Shown here one piece after another: positions 32,701 through 40,540 of a DNA stretch of 64,000 nt. Both the position numbers and the translations under genes were made by a program. Under the pieces are notes generated by a model. That model saw only the letters and a list, made by a program, of their open reading frames with translations. It ran no database searches and was not told where the DNA came from. The DNA is from Palsa-504 sp963767565 (GTDB lineage: Bacteria > Actinomycetota > Actinomycetes > Streptosporangiales > Streptosporangiaceae). Within the stretch, counting starts at the first letter, position 1. Every line of letters starts with the position of its first letter. The stretch lies in the NCBI GenBank assembly GCA_963767565.1, contig CAVYEG010000020.1:56164-120163 (forward strand), in the 5' to 3' direction.

Positions 32701-34053
32701 CTATCTGCTAATGCGGTTAGTAGAAGGAAGTGGTTCATTCGCCGCGGTCATCGACGCCTGGGCGATGGTACGGACCTGGTCGCCGGTGACGGTTTCGTGT
32801 TCCAGCAGGGCGGCGGTGAGCTGGTTGAGGGCGTGCCGGTGGCTGGTGAGCAGGTCGCGGGCGCGGGTTTCGGCCTGGGTCAGCAGGGCGGTGACTTCCT
32901 GGTCGACCAGCCACTGGGTGTGCTCGGAGTAGCCGGGTGCGGGGTGGCCGGCGGGCGGGCCGCTGTAGCTGACCGGGCCGATGGCCTGGCTCAGGCCGTA
33001 CTCGCGGACCATCTGGACCGCTAGGGCGGTCGCCGAAGCCAGGTCGTCGGCGGCGCCGGTGGAGGCCTCGCCGCAGATCAGGCGTTCGGCGGCGCGGCCG
33101 CCGAGGCGGACGGCGAGGGTGTCGGCCAGGTAGCGTTCCCCGTAGAGCCGGCGGTCGTCGGCGGGCAGCGTTTCGGTCAGGCCCAGGGCCTGGCCGGCGC
33201 CCAGCACGGTGACCCGGCGGACCGGGTCCGCGTGCGGGGACAGCGTGGCCACCAGGGCGTGGCCGGCCTCGTGGACGGCGACGGTGGCCAGCTCGGCGGG
33301 GGCCAGCGGGCTGGGGTGCCGGGTGCCGAGCAGCACCCGGTCGCGGGCGCTGTCGAAGTCGGCGGCGGTCACGGTGGTGCGGCGGTCCCGGACCGTGGTG
33401 ACGGCGGCCTCGTTGACCAGGCCGGCCAGGTCCGCGCCGGAGAACCCGGGGGTGGCCGCGGCGACCTGGTCCAGGTCGGTGCCGGGGCTGAGGTGCTTGC
33501 CGCGGGCGTGGGCGGCCAAGATCGCGGCCCGTTCGGCCCGGCCGGGCAGCGGGACGGTGACCTCGCGGTCGAACCGGCCGGGGCGGCGCAGCGCGGGATC
33601 CAGGGCGCCGGGCCGGTTGGTGGCGGCCAGCACCACGACCCCGCCGGAGTCATCGAACCCGTCCATCTCGGCGAGCAGCTGGTTCAGGGTCTGCTCCCGC
33701 TCGTCGCTGCCGCCGTAGCCGCCGCTGTGGTCGCGGCGGGCGCCGAGCGCGTCGATCTCGTCGATGAACACGATCGCCGGGCCGCGGGCGCGGGCCTGCT
33801 CGAACAGGTCCCGGACCCGGGCCGCCCCCAGGCCCACGAACATCTCCACGAAACCCGACCCCGACACCGAGAAGAACGGGACGTGGGCCTCGCCGGCGAC
33901 TGCGCGGGCGAGCAGGGTCTTGCCGGTTCCGGGCGGCCCGGCCATCAGCACCCCGCGCGGCCCGCGCGCCCCGGCCCGGTGCCAGCGGCCGGGATCGCGC
34001 AGGTAGTCGACGACCTCGCTGATCTCCGTCTTCACCGCGGCATACCCGGCCAC
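32701..34053 (-). CDS. FtsH-like AAA+ zinc metalloprotease, C-terminal part (frame broken)
   Basis: 450 residues covering the AAA+ and peptidase domains of an FtsH-type membrane protease. Walker A is GPPGTGKTLLARAVAG, Walker B is AIVFIDEIDALGARRD, the second region of homology includes ALDPALRRPGRFDREVTVP, and the zinc site is VAVHEAGHALVAT. Homology continues upstream of the GTG at 34053 (SLTKAKARVIDGERPAARFT), but in a frame without a start. The membrane part lies in another frame at 34110-34589, so one base is missing near 34105. Either a true frameshift or a sequencing error. Confidence 0.85.
   Translation of the reverse strand: MAGYAAVKTEISEVVDYLRDPGRWHRAGARGPRGVLMAGPPGTGKTLLARAVAGEAHVPFFSVSGSGFVEMFVGLGAARVRDLFEQARARGPAIVFIDEIDALGARRDHSGGYGGSDEREQTLNQLLAEMDGFDDSGGVVVLAATNRPGALDPALRRPGRFDREVTVPLPGRAERAAILAAHARGKHLSPGTDLDQVAAATPGFSGADLAGLVNEAAVTTVRDRRTTVTAADFDSARDRVLLGTRHPSPLAPAELATVAVHEAGHALVATLSPHADPVRRVTVLGAGQALGLTETLPADDRRLYGERYLADTLAVRLGGRAAERLICGEASTGAADDLASATALAVQMVREYGLSQAIGPVSYSGPPAGHPAPGYSEHTQWLVDQEVTALLTQAETRARDLLTSHRHALNQLTAALLEHETVTGDQVRTIAQASMTAANEPLPSTNRISR
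32706..32737 (-). promoter_or_regulatory. Composite ECF-type promoter and BlaI-like dyad (site P3)
   Basis: Minus strand: TGAACC, GAAC-N17 spacing, -10 CGCATTA. The dyad on the plus strand is TGCTAATGCGGTTAGTA (32706-32722). The site lies within the last codons of the ftsH-like gene and its stop codon at 32701-32703, and directs transcription into the COG4315 gene. Confidence 0.75.
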
Positions 34054-34109
34054 GTCGGTGAACCGGGCGGCCGGCCGCTCGCCGTCGATGACCCGCGCCT
34101 TGGCCTTGG

Positions 34110-34589
34110 TCAGGCTGCGAGCCCGCCGAGGCCGCCGCCCAAGCCAGCCGCCGACTGCCGGCGGAAGCCGCGGAAGGCGACATAGAGCAGGCCGCCGATC
34201 AGCAGCAGCGGCAGCAGCCCGGCCACCACTGACAGCAGCGAGGCGGACGTGGCGGCGGCGGCGGCGGTGGCGGTGACCTGGACATGGTGGGCAGCCAGGT
34301 CACCGGCCAGGCCGTTGCCGCCGAGCGCGACCGGGATGGTGGTGGTGAACGGCTGCCCGCCGGCCAGGCTGCCGGCGACCTGGCCCGCCGGGCCGATGGT
34401 CACCGCGCGGACCATCCCGGCGCTGATGTCGGCCAGGAACCTGGTGTAGCTCAGCGCCGGGCCTGGGGCGGCGCCGCGCGGCAGAGCTATCAAGGTCACG
34501 AGGCCGGCGGCGATGGCCGCTGGGAACAGCCACCGCCGCCACGAGGCCGCGTTGGCACGGCCGGGCGGCCCAGGTGAAGACGTGCGCAT
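34110..34589 (-). CDS. FtsH-like protease, N-terminal membrane part (frame broken)
   Basis: 159 residues with the FtsH layout: a first helix (WLFPAAIAAGLVTLIALP), an extracytoplasmic domain (LSYTRFLADISAGMVRAVTI, QPFTTTIP), a second helix (LLSVVAGLLPLLLIGGLLYV) and the glycine-rich lead-in to the AAA+ domain, where the frame ends at GLGGLAA and a TGA. Reading one base back at the TGA restores SLTKAKARV and the rest of the protein. Start ATG has AGGAG upstream. It lies 92 bases after the four-helix membrane gene and is likely driven from P4. Confidence 0.8.
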   Translation of the reverse strand: MRTSSPGPPGRANAASWRRWLFPAAIAAGLVTLIALPRGAAPGPALSYTRFLADISAGMVRAVTIGPAGQVAGSLAGGQPFTTTIPVALGGNGLAGDLAAHHVQVTATAAAAATSASLLSVVAGLLPLLLIGGLLYVAFRGFRRQSAAGLGGGLGGLAA

Positions 34590-34681
34590 TTCGGTACTCC
34601 TAATGAGCCCGGCGGCATGCCGGGATGGGATCTAGCAGGTGTGACGGCGGGCCCGACCCGGCCTGGGCGGCCCGGCCGTGA

Positions 34682-35170
34682 TCATCGGGACTGGCTGTAC
34701 TCGGGCGTGCGCTTCGCAGCGGGACTGGACTCCGCCGCCAAGCTCGCGGCGTGGACCCGCGCCTGCCAGGCGCCCAGAGCTGCGAGAAGGACAAGCAGGA
34801 TGATCACCGACTCCACGCTGAGCGCGGTGATACCGAGCGGGCAGTGCCAGTTACCGACGTCGCCGTGATCGCCCAGGAAACCTCCCCGCAGCGCGCGGGT
34901 CAGCACGTATCCGATCATCGCCGAGCCGGCCACGGCGGCGGCGCCGGCCCAGGCCAGCCAGTGCGGCCGGGCGATCAGTACCCCGCCGATCACGATCGCC
35001 CCGGCGATGATCCCCAGGTAACCGATGCCGATCAGCGGGGTCGGCCCCAGCGTGCCCGGCAAGTCGACCACGTGGATGACGGCCAGCGCGGCCAGCGCCA
35101 GCGCGCTTACCGCGCGGGCGGCCGCTGCCGCCCCCTGGTCGGGCTGCCACTGGGCGATACGAGCAAGCAT
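34682..35170 (-). CDS. Four-helix membrane protein of unknown function
   Basis: A 162-residue membrane protein. Helices are predicted at ALALAALAVIHVVDLPG, IGYLGIIAGAIVIGGVLI, AWAGAAAVAGSAMIGYVL and ITALSVESVIILLVLLAAL; the loop before the last helix has GNWHCPLG, with a single Cys. The ATG at 35170 has GGAGGAG directly upstream. Site P4 lies 75 bases upstream. A truncated paralogue with its own P-type promoter lies at 4811-4903, so the family seems a recurring member of this regulon. Function unknown. Confidence 0.8.
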   Translation of the reverse strand: MLARIAQWQPDQGAAAAARAVSALALAALAVIHVVDLPGTLGPTPLIGIGYLGIIAGAIVIGGVLIARPHWLAWAGAAAVAGSAMIGYVLTRALRGGFLGDHGDVGNWHCPLGITALSVESVIILLVLLAALGAWQARVHAASLAAESSPAAKRTPEYSQSR

Positions 35171-35245
35171 TGGTCTCCTCCTGTGGTCACGGCCGTTCAC
35201 GCGGGCCTGGTGCCCGCACGCGGCGGTAGTAGTTTCGCTTTCAAC

Positions 35246-35277
35246 TACTAACACGCATAGGAGATACGGTCGGTTCA
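35246..35277 (-). promoter_or_regulatory. Composite ECF-type promoter and BlaI-like dyad (site P4)
   Basis: Minus strand: TGAACC, GAAC-N17 spacing, -10 CGTGTTA; plus-strand dyad TACTAACACGCATAGGA at 35246-35262. It faces the four-helix membrane gene and, beyond it, the ftsH-like gene. Confidence 0.82.
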
Positions 35278-35315
35278 GCCGGACAGCCCAGCAGGGGGTG
35301 CGACGTGGATCACAC

Positions 35316-35864
35316 TCACACGTCCGGTTCAAGGGACAAACAGCACGTCATCTCGATGCGGCGGTCAAGTGCGGGGATCCACTGGCGGGTTATCCAACGC
35401 GAGTCGATGACCAGAGTGCCAGCGACCTTCAGACCTGGCGGGCAGCCCGGCCGTGGGTCGTCAAGGCGCAGACTGAACCGGCAGGCCAGTTCATGCTCAG
35501 TTCCCTTAACCTGCAAGCGGCCGACGGCCCGCCATCCAGCCGGGACCCAGGCCAGCATCTCGGACCGGAAGCCGATCTCCGGGAAGGCCTCGGCGTCCAG
35601 GAAGCCTGGCCCGGCCAGCATCCGGTCCAGCCACGGTGACCCGGTGCTGACCGCTCTGGCCCGGGCAGCCAGCCGTACCGTGGAATTCTCGATTGGTTCG
35701 CTAACGAGCACCTGGCCGGTCAGCGGCAGGCGCCCGCGCACAGACCGCCCGGCGCCTCGGACAGCAAACGACGCATGCGATCGGCCCGGATCGACCCGCC
35801 AACTGCCGGAGACCAGTCGCGGCTGTCCTTCTGGCCGGAGCGGAATGCCGGGCATCGTGGTCAC
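35316..35864 (-). CDS. YceI-family protein (second copy)
   Basis: A 182-residue YceI-like protein, more divergent than the copy at 4147-4698. Family patches are SGSWRVDPGRSHASFAVRG, GFLDAEAFPEIGFRSE and a central LQVKGTEHELACRFSL. No signal peptide is evident. It follows the UbiB-like gene on the same strand with an 84-base gap, so it is probably the last gene of the MpaB-UbiB-YceI unit driven by P5. Expected to bind an isoprenoid or similar lipid. Confidence 0.85.
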   Translation of the reverse strand: MTTMPGIPLRPEGQPRLVSGSWRVDPGRSHASFAVRGAGRSVRGRLPLTGQVLVSEPIENSTVRLAARARAVSTGSPWLDRMLAGPGFLDAEAFPEIGFRSEMLAWVPAGWRAVGRLQVKGTEHELACRFSLRLDDPRPGCPPGLKVAGTLVIDSRWITRQWIPALDRRIEMTCCLSLEPDV

Positions 35865-35948
35865 GGGGTCGCCTTCACCGGCCGGTCAGGCAACTCGGTG
35901 CGTTTGGCCTTATGTCCCGCGGCCGCGTCGGCAGGTCGCTCGGGGTGG

Positions 35949-37379
35949 TCACGCCGCGACCGCCTGGTGGCGTGCGCGCCACACGGCCTCGGCCTCTCCC
36001 ATCGGGGTGGCGGCCGGGCCCTGGACGAAGGGCCAGATTTCCTCGGAGATGGCGCGCCAGTCGGCGGTGGCGGACAGCTCGCCGAGCACCGCGAACAGGC
36101 CGAGGTTGATGCGCTGGAGGATTACGTAGGGCCGCGGGACGCTGATGTAGCCGGCGACCGGGCCGCGCAGGTCGAAGAAACGGCGCACGACCGAGGAGGC
36201 GTAGTCGCTGGTGATGGTCACGGGCCCTGGTTCGCGGATGGTGTCGTAGAAGACGGCCAGGTGCTCGGCGATCGCCTGGGTCCTGAGCGGCGCGCCCGGC
36301 CGCAGGAATCCGGCGTGCTCCAGGCTGAGGCGGAACGCCTCGGGGTCGTGCTCGACGCAGATGGTGCGGGCCATGTGGATGAGCGGCTGCAGTTCGCCGG
36401 GGCTGAAGTGCCTGACGAGCCCGAAGTCGAGGAAGGTGACTCGGCCGCCGCGCTGGAACAAGTAGTTGCCCGGGTGCGGGTCGCCGTTGAAGGCGCGCAC
36501 GTCGTACAGGCTGCGGAAGACGAAGCGGTAGATCGTCTCAGCGGCTAGGTCGCGTTCGTGCTGGGGCCAGGTGGCTAGTTCGGCAAAGCGAGCGCCGCTA
36601 GATAGCTTGCTGGTCAGCAGCCTGCGGGTGGACAGCTCGCTGACGACCCCGGGGATGCGGATGGTGGGGTGGCCGTCGAAGTAGGCGGCCAGCAGGCGCT
36701 GGTTGGCGGCCTCGCGGCGGTAGTCAAGTTCCTCACCGATCCGGTCCCGTAGCTCGCTCAGCAGTGCGTCGACGTCCTGGGCCGGCGCAGCGATGCGCAG
36801 CATCCGGCGCAGGAGGGCGACGTTGCGCAGGTCGGCCGCGATCGTCTCGGCAATGTCCGGGTACTGCACCTTGACGGCGACCGCGCGGCCATCGAGGGTG
36901 ACCGCCCGGTGCACCTGCCCGATCGAGGCGGCGGCTATCGGCCGCGGATCCCAGCGAGCGAACGCCCGCTCCGGTGGCACGCCGAGTTCTTCCGCCACCA
37001 CCGCCGCGGCCAGCCGCGGGCTCATCGGCGGGACGCTGTCTTGAAGGCGGGCCAGGGTGTGGCGGACAGCGGGAGACAGGCCGCCATCGACGTAGCTGGC
37101 CATCTGGCCGATCTTCATCATGACGCCCTTCATCGACCCCAGGGTGCTGGCGACGTCCTCGGCGGTCTGCAGGGCCAGGTCCTCTCGAAGCAGCTGGCGC
37201 TGCTCGCCCGCGGCCGCGAACAGCCGCGGCGCGCTGGCCGCGTAGCGGGCCCCGCCGCGCGCGGCCAGCCGGAGCGCGGCCCGGGCGCGGTCAAGGCGCA
37301 GCCGTCCGGGCCGACGGCGGAACAAGACCAGGGTCGCGGCGCCGGTCAGCACCGCGGCGAGGAGCCTGATGAGCTTCAT
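35949..37379 (-). CDS. UbiB/ABC1/ADCK-family atypical kinase
   Basis: A 476-residue UbiB-family protein. The family-specific KxGQ motif is MKIGQMASYVDGG near residue 92, the nucleotide-site Lys is in VAVKVQYPDI, and the catalytic loop is FNGDPHPGNYLF followed by FLDFGLVRHF. These proteins act as ATPases that support quinone or other isoprenoid lipid metabolism at membranes. The N terminus has a short hydrophobic stretch (LLAAVLTGAATLVLF). It overlaps the MpaB-like gene by 4 bases (ATGA), so the two are translated together. Confidence 0.92.
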   Translation of the reverse strand: MKLIRLLAAVLTGAATLVLFRRRPGRLRLDRARAALRLAARGGARYAASAPRLFAAAGEQRQLLREDLALQTAEDVASTLGSMKGVMMKIGQMASYVDGGLSPAVRHTLARLQDSVPPMSPRLAAAVVAEELGVPPERAFARWDPRPIAAASIGQVHRAVTLDGRAVAVKVQYPDIAETIAADLRNVALLRRMLRIAAPAQDVDALLSELRDRIGEELDYRREAANQRLLAAYFDGHPTIRIPGVVSELSTRRLLTSKLSSGARFAELATWPQHERDLAAETIYRFVFRSLYDVRAFNGDPHPGNYLFQRGGRVTFLDFGLVRHFSPGELQPLIHMARTICVEHDPEAFRLSLEHAGFLRPGAPLRTQAIAEHLAVFYDTIREPGPVTITSDYASSVVRRFFDLRGPVAGYISVPRPYVILQRINLGLFAVLGELSATADWRAISEEIWPFVQGPAATPMGEAEAVWRARHQAVAA

Positions 37380-38326
37380 GCCCGCCGCCCTCCGCGCATC
37401 CGCAAGGTGATCCGCTGCCGCGCCGCGAGCACGCCGGGCTGACCGAGGAACATGGCGTCAAGGACGCCGAGCGACTGCCGGATTTCGGTCCGGCGGCCGG
37501 GTGTCACGGGCGGCGGCGCGTCGTAGCCGTACATCTGCCGGGCCCAACGCGGGAGCGCGGCGATAGCGGCGTGGCGGACGTCCTGCCAGATCTCGGCGGT
37601 ATCCTCGTCCATTCCCGGTGGATCCAGCAGGTAGGCCATTGATTCGGCGGCTGCTGGCGTGCAGCGCAGGGTCGGCCGGACCGACGCGATGTACAGGTCA
37701 AGTTCGGGGACGCTGGAAGGCACCAGGTGGCGAGGTACGCCGGTGATTTCGGCGGCGGTCACCATCTCCGCGACGTAGCGATTGCTGTCCGCGGCCGAAA
37801 GCGCCGTCCCGACCAGGCTTCCGGCGGCCAGGACCGAGTCGACCAGCGCCGCGTGCACCCAGAGCAGGAGAGCGGGATCGCTCGCCGCGTACGGGCGGCC
37901 GGTAACCGCGTCGGCGCCGCGGACATGATCATGAATGCGCCGCACCTGGGCGGCAGCTTGCCTGGCAGCGGCCCGCTCGCCGAAGATGACCGTAGTCAGG
38001 TACGCCGAGGTGGCGGCCAGCCTGCCGACAGGATCCCGGCGCCAGCCGCTGTGCTGATCGACGCCAGCCATGGCCAGCGGATGCAGCGCCTGCATCAGCA
38101 GGGACCGCAGCCCCGCCACCGGCGAGGCCAGGTCCGTGCTCATCCGCCAGGTGACGCTCGCGGGACCGAAAAGGCCGTCATCCCCGGCGCCTTCCGCCAC
38201 ACCCGACGCAAACGCGGCCGCCGAGCGCTCCATAAGGCCGGTCGCGGTCGCATAAAGATCCGCCGTGTCAGCCAAGCTAACCAGCTCCTTCGCAGGCGCC
38301 GCAGCGCCCCATTCGGTCGTCGCCAT
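37376..38326 (-). CDS. MpaB/DUF2236-family oxygenase-like protein
   Basis: A 316-residue DUF2236 protein, the family that includes the rubber oxygenase Lcp and fungal MpaB, which cleave polyisoprenoid chains using a haem. Family segments: LLMQALHPLAMAGVDQHSGW near residue 65, TSAYLTTVIFGERAAA near 95, and LLLWVHAALVDSVL near 140; the conserved His residues in HPLAMAG and WVHA are present. Start ATG at 38326 gives a sensible N terminus, though the ribosome site is weak. First gene of a unit with ubiB and yceI. Substrate unproven. Confidence 0.88.
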   Translation of the reverse strand: MATTEWGAAAPAKELVSLADTADLYATATGLMERSAAAFASGVAEGAGDDGLFGPASVTWRMSTDLASPVAGLRSLLMQALHPLAMAGVDQHSGWRRDPVGRLAATSAYLTTVIFGERAAARQAAAQVRRIHDHVRGADAVTGRPYAASDPALLLWVHAALVDSVLAAGSLVGTALSAADSNRYVAEMVTAAEITGVPRHLVPSSVPELDLYIASVRPTLRCTPAAAESMAYLLDPPGMDEDTAEIWQDVRHAAIAALPRWARQMYGYDAPPPVTPGRRTEIRQSLGVLDAMFLGQPGVLAARQRITLRMRGGRRA

Positions 38327-38377
38327 GGTCTGGTCGAACCTGGTCAGGTCTGATCGATAGCCCTGAGGCGGTTCATC

Positions 38378-38409
38378 TACTAACACGGATAGGAGACAGT
38401 GACTGTTCA
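38378..38409 (-). promoter_or_regulatory. Composite ECF-type promoter and BlaI-like dyad (site P5)
   Basis: Minus strand: TGAACA, GAAC-N17 spacing, -10 CGTGTTA; plus-strand dyad TACTAACACGGATAGGA at 38378-38394. It lies 52 bases upstream of the MpaB-like start. The 16 bases CTATCCGTGTTAGTAG are identical to the sigma-gene promoter P7. Confidence 0.85.
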
Positions 38410-38477
38410 CGGCGGACGGGACGATCAGGTGCTCGCGGCGGCAGCTGGCGATGACCGTGCCGGGCAGACGGCACTGC

Positions 38478-39005
38478 CTACTCGGGGGACGGTGTCCCCC
38501 GCTGGTGCTCCGCCAGGATCGCGAGCCTTTGCAAGATGGCGGCCGGTTCCTCTCCCGTCGCCTCATGCAGCTCTCTCAACAGCACCACGGAGATTACGTG
38601 CAGGCCGGCCATGAGGTCTCCTAGGCCGTCCGCGTCGATCGGAGTCAGAGTATCCGCGGCCCACGCCTCCAGTTCGGGTGAGTCCAGGCCCGCGGTGAGC
38701 AGCGCGATCGCCAGTTGCATGGCGGTGGCCATGGTCTCGCCGGACGTCTCCTGCGCCGGCCGGGCCTGCACCGGCCGGGCCTGCGTCGGCGCGGCCTGCA
38801 CCAGCGCGGCCTGGTCACCAGCGGTGTCTGATTCTGGCCTGCGCCTGTTGGCAGCGCGGTCCGGACGGCGGCGGGGCCGCCAGCGGAGGCGTCGGGACTG
38901 GCCATCTTTCGTGTCGTCCGCGCGCCCGGCGGACGGCCCGGGGAGGCTGTTCTGGCGATGGATCCTCATACCTGGCAACACGGGGCCGGACGGTAGATTG
39001 TTCAC
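38478..39005 (-). CDS. Hypothetical protein downstream of the M56 peptidase
   Basis: A 175-residue protein. The first half is basic and low complexity with Gln-Ala-Arg-Pro repeats (TQARPVQARPAQE); the second half (from ETMATAMQLAIALLTAGL to LQRLAILAEHQ) is a compact helical domain of about 80 residues that I do not recognise. It starts 18 bases after the M56 gene and is the third gene of the blaI-M56 unit. A role in sensing or as partner of the peptidase is possible but unsupported. Confidence 0.6.
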   Translation of the reverse strand: MNNLPSGPVLPGMRIHRQNSLPGPSAGRADDTKDGQSRRLRWRPRRRPDRAANRRRPESDTAGDQAALVQAAPTQARPVQARPAQETSGETMATAMQLAIALLTAGLDSPELEAWAADTLTPIDADGLGDLMAGLHVISVVLLRELHEATGEEPAAILQRLAILAEHQRGTPSPE

Positions 39006-39023
39006 TCCGGCGGCCAGCTGACG

Positions 39024-39971
39024 TCAGGCCGTCGGAAGCTTTCCCAGGGCGAGCGCGACCACGGCGGGGGTCAGGGCCAGCAGCACCGGGGTCAGGGCGA
39101 GCGCCGCCGCCGTGGCGCCGAGCAACTGCCGCCGGGCGCGCCCCAGCGGCTCGCTGGGTCCCAGGAGCCGGTGAATCCGCTGGACCGAGTCGGTGGCGCC
39201 CGCGGCCAGGCTCGACGCGGGACTGGCGGCTGTGGCGAGGACGACCAGGGCGGTGGCGAGCAGCCGAGGATCGCGGCCTCGGGTAGCCGCATCGTCGGCG
39301 TGCAGTTCCACCAGCCGCGCCACATGCTCTTCGGCGTCCCGCATCAGCGGCAAGAACGGCAGCACCTCGCGGCCGATCCTCGCCAGGGCCAGCAGCCGGT
39401 GATGACGGTCGGCCAGGTGCGCTCGCTCGTGCGCCAGGACCGCATCCAGCTGGGCGGGATCGAGCGCCTGCAGCGCACCGGTGGTCAGGATCACCGTGGG
39501 CTGCCGGCCGGCCACGCAGTAGGCCGCGGGCTGGGCATGCTCCACGAGCACGGCCCCCAGAGTCGGCTCGGGCTGCCCGACCAGCCGTGCGGTCTGCGCG
39601 TGCCGCAGCGCTTGCCGTCCGGCGGCGCGGAAGTGGGCTACCGCGGTGAGCGCGGTGCGGGCTACGACAGCACCCGCCAGGGTGAGACCGAGCCCGGCGA
39701 CCGTGGCGCCGCCCGGGGTGCCGTAGGTGGCGCGGAGCCGCTGCACGCAGGCTCCGATCAGGTGGCTCAGCCCCCCGCCGAGGGCGGTCGCGTGAACAGC
39801 CAGCGTCAGGCCGGCCAGCCCGAGCGCAACGATCACCGACCATCCCGCGGCCAGGTAGATGACAATAGCCAGCAGCGGCGCGCGGGCCGTCCAGCTGGCC
39901 CGGCCGAGCATCGCAGGCCCCAGGATGCCAAGACCGGCCGCATAGGCCACCAGCACCGCGGCGACGGTCAC
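39024..39971 (-). CDS. M56-family membrane metallopeptidase (BlaR1/MecR1-like)
   Basis: A 315-residue integral membrane peptidase. Helices occupy the first 120 residues, and the zinc site HEXXH is in VLAHERAHLADRHH near residue 182, followed by ARLVELHADDAATRG, which gives the third ligand region. A C-terminal helix pair closes the protein. No penicillin-binding sensor domain is present, so its signal is not obviously a beta-lactam. The GTG start overlaps the BlaI stop by 4 bases. By analogy with BlaR1 it would cleave BlaI on signal. Confidence 0.9.
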   Translation of the reverse strand: MTVAAVLVAYAAGLGILGPAMLGRASWTARAPLLAIVIYLAAGWSVIVALGLAGLTLAVHATALGGGLSHLIGACVQRLRATYGTPGGATVAGLGLTLAGAVVARTALTAVAHFRAAGRQALRHAQTARLVGQPEPTLGAVLVEHAQPAAYCVAGRQPTVILTTGALQALDPAQLDAVLAHERAHLADRHHRLLALARIGREVLPFLPLMRDAEEHVARLVELHADDAATRGRDPRLLATALVVLATAASPASSLAAGATDSVQRIHRLLGPSEPLGRARRQLLGATAAALALTPVLLALTPAVVALALGKLPTA

Positions 39972-40348
39972 CGGGACTCGCCAGCCTGGGGCTCACCGAG
40001 CGCCTGGTCGAGCGCCTCGCGCAGCAGCGCCGCGTCGTGCGGACTCATCTGGAGAGCGAAATGCGTCAGCGCCGTGCGCCGGTCCGGGCTGGTCGCCAGC
40101 GCGTCGCTCATCAGCGCCGCGGTGTAACTGGACCGGGACCCGGTTGGCTCATAGCGCCAGGCCCGGCCGTACCGCTCCCGCCGCAGCCACCCCTTGCGGT
40201 GCAGGTTCTCCATCACCGTCATCACGGTGGTGTACGCCAGCGCCCGGTCGTCATGCAAAGCGTCGACCATCTCGCGGACCAGCGCCGGCTGGCCCCGCTC
40301 CCACAACCGATCCATGATCACGGCTTCCAGCTCACCGAAACGTCGCAT
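39968..40348 (-). CDS. BlaI/MecI-family transcriptional repressor (with M56 partner)
   Basis: A 126-residue repressor that begins MRRFGELEAVIMDRLWERG and has the recognition helix segment AYTTVMTVMENLHRKGWLRRE, identical to that in the orphan BlaI at 6340-6729. The ATG at 40348 has GGGAG upstream; the annotation could start two codons earlier at a GTG. Four-base overlap with the M56 gene. Composite site P6 lies 47 bases upstream, so it should repress itself. It is the best candidate for the protein that binds all seven dyads. Confidence 0.92.
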   Translation of the reverse strand: MRRFGELEAVIMDRLWERGQPALVREMVDALHDDRALAYTTVMTVMENLHRKGWLRRERYGRAWRYEPTGSRSSYTAALMSDALATSPDRRTALTHFALQMSPHDAALLREALDQALGEPQAGESR

Positions 40349-40395
40349 CCTCACTCCCGAACATGGCTGCGCCAGACGGCCTGCCCGTCGTTACC

Positions 40396-40427
40396 TACTA
40401 CCACGCATAGAACAACCCTACGGTTCA
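40396..40427 (-). promoter_or_regulatory. Composite ECF-type promoter and BlaI-like dyad (site P6)
   Basis: Minus strand: TGAACC, GAAC-N17 spacing, -10 CGTGGTA; plus-strand dyad TACTACCACGCATAGAA at 40396-40412. It drives blaI-M56 and lies back to back with P7, 79 bases away. Confidence 0.8.
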
Positions 40428-40505
40428 GATGCCGCCTCTTTTCTTCGGGCCAGCCGCCGACCCGTGGCTAGCGGGCCAGGGATCCCCGAACGGAGCCGCC
40501 AGCGG

Positions 40506-40537
40506 TGAACATAACACATTTACTATCCGTGTTAGTA
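40506..40537 (+). promoter_or_regulatory. Composite ECF-type promoter and BlaI-like dyad (site P7)
   Basis: Plus strand: TGAACA at 40506-40511, GAAC-N17 spacing, -10 CGTGTTA at 40528, dyad TACTATCCGTGTTAGTA at 40521-40537 with both half-sites perfect. Transcription would begin at about 40539-40541, that is at or next to the ATG of the sigma gene, suggesting a leaderless message under autoregulation. Confidence 0.85.
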
Positions 40538-40540
40538 GAC

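Noticed and set aside
34095..34120. Programmed frameshifting in the ftsH-like gene
   Set aside because: The required shift is -1 but there is no slippery heptamer; a missing base is simpler.
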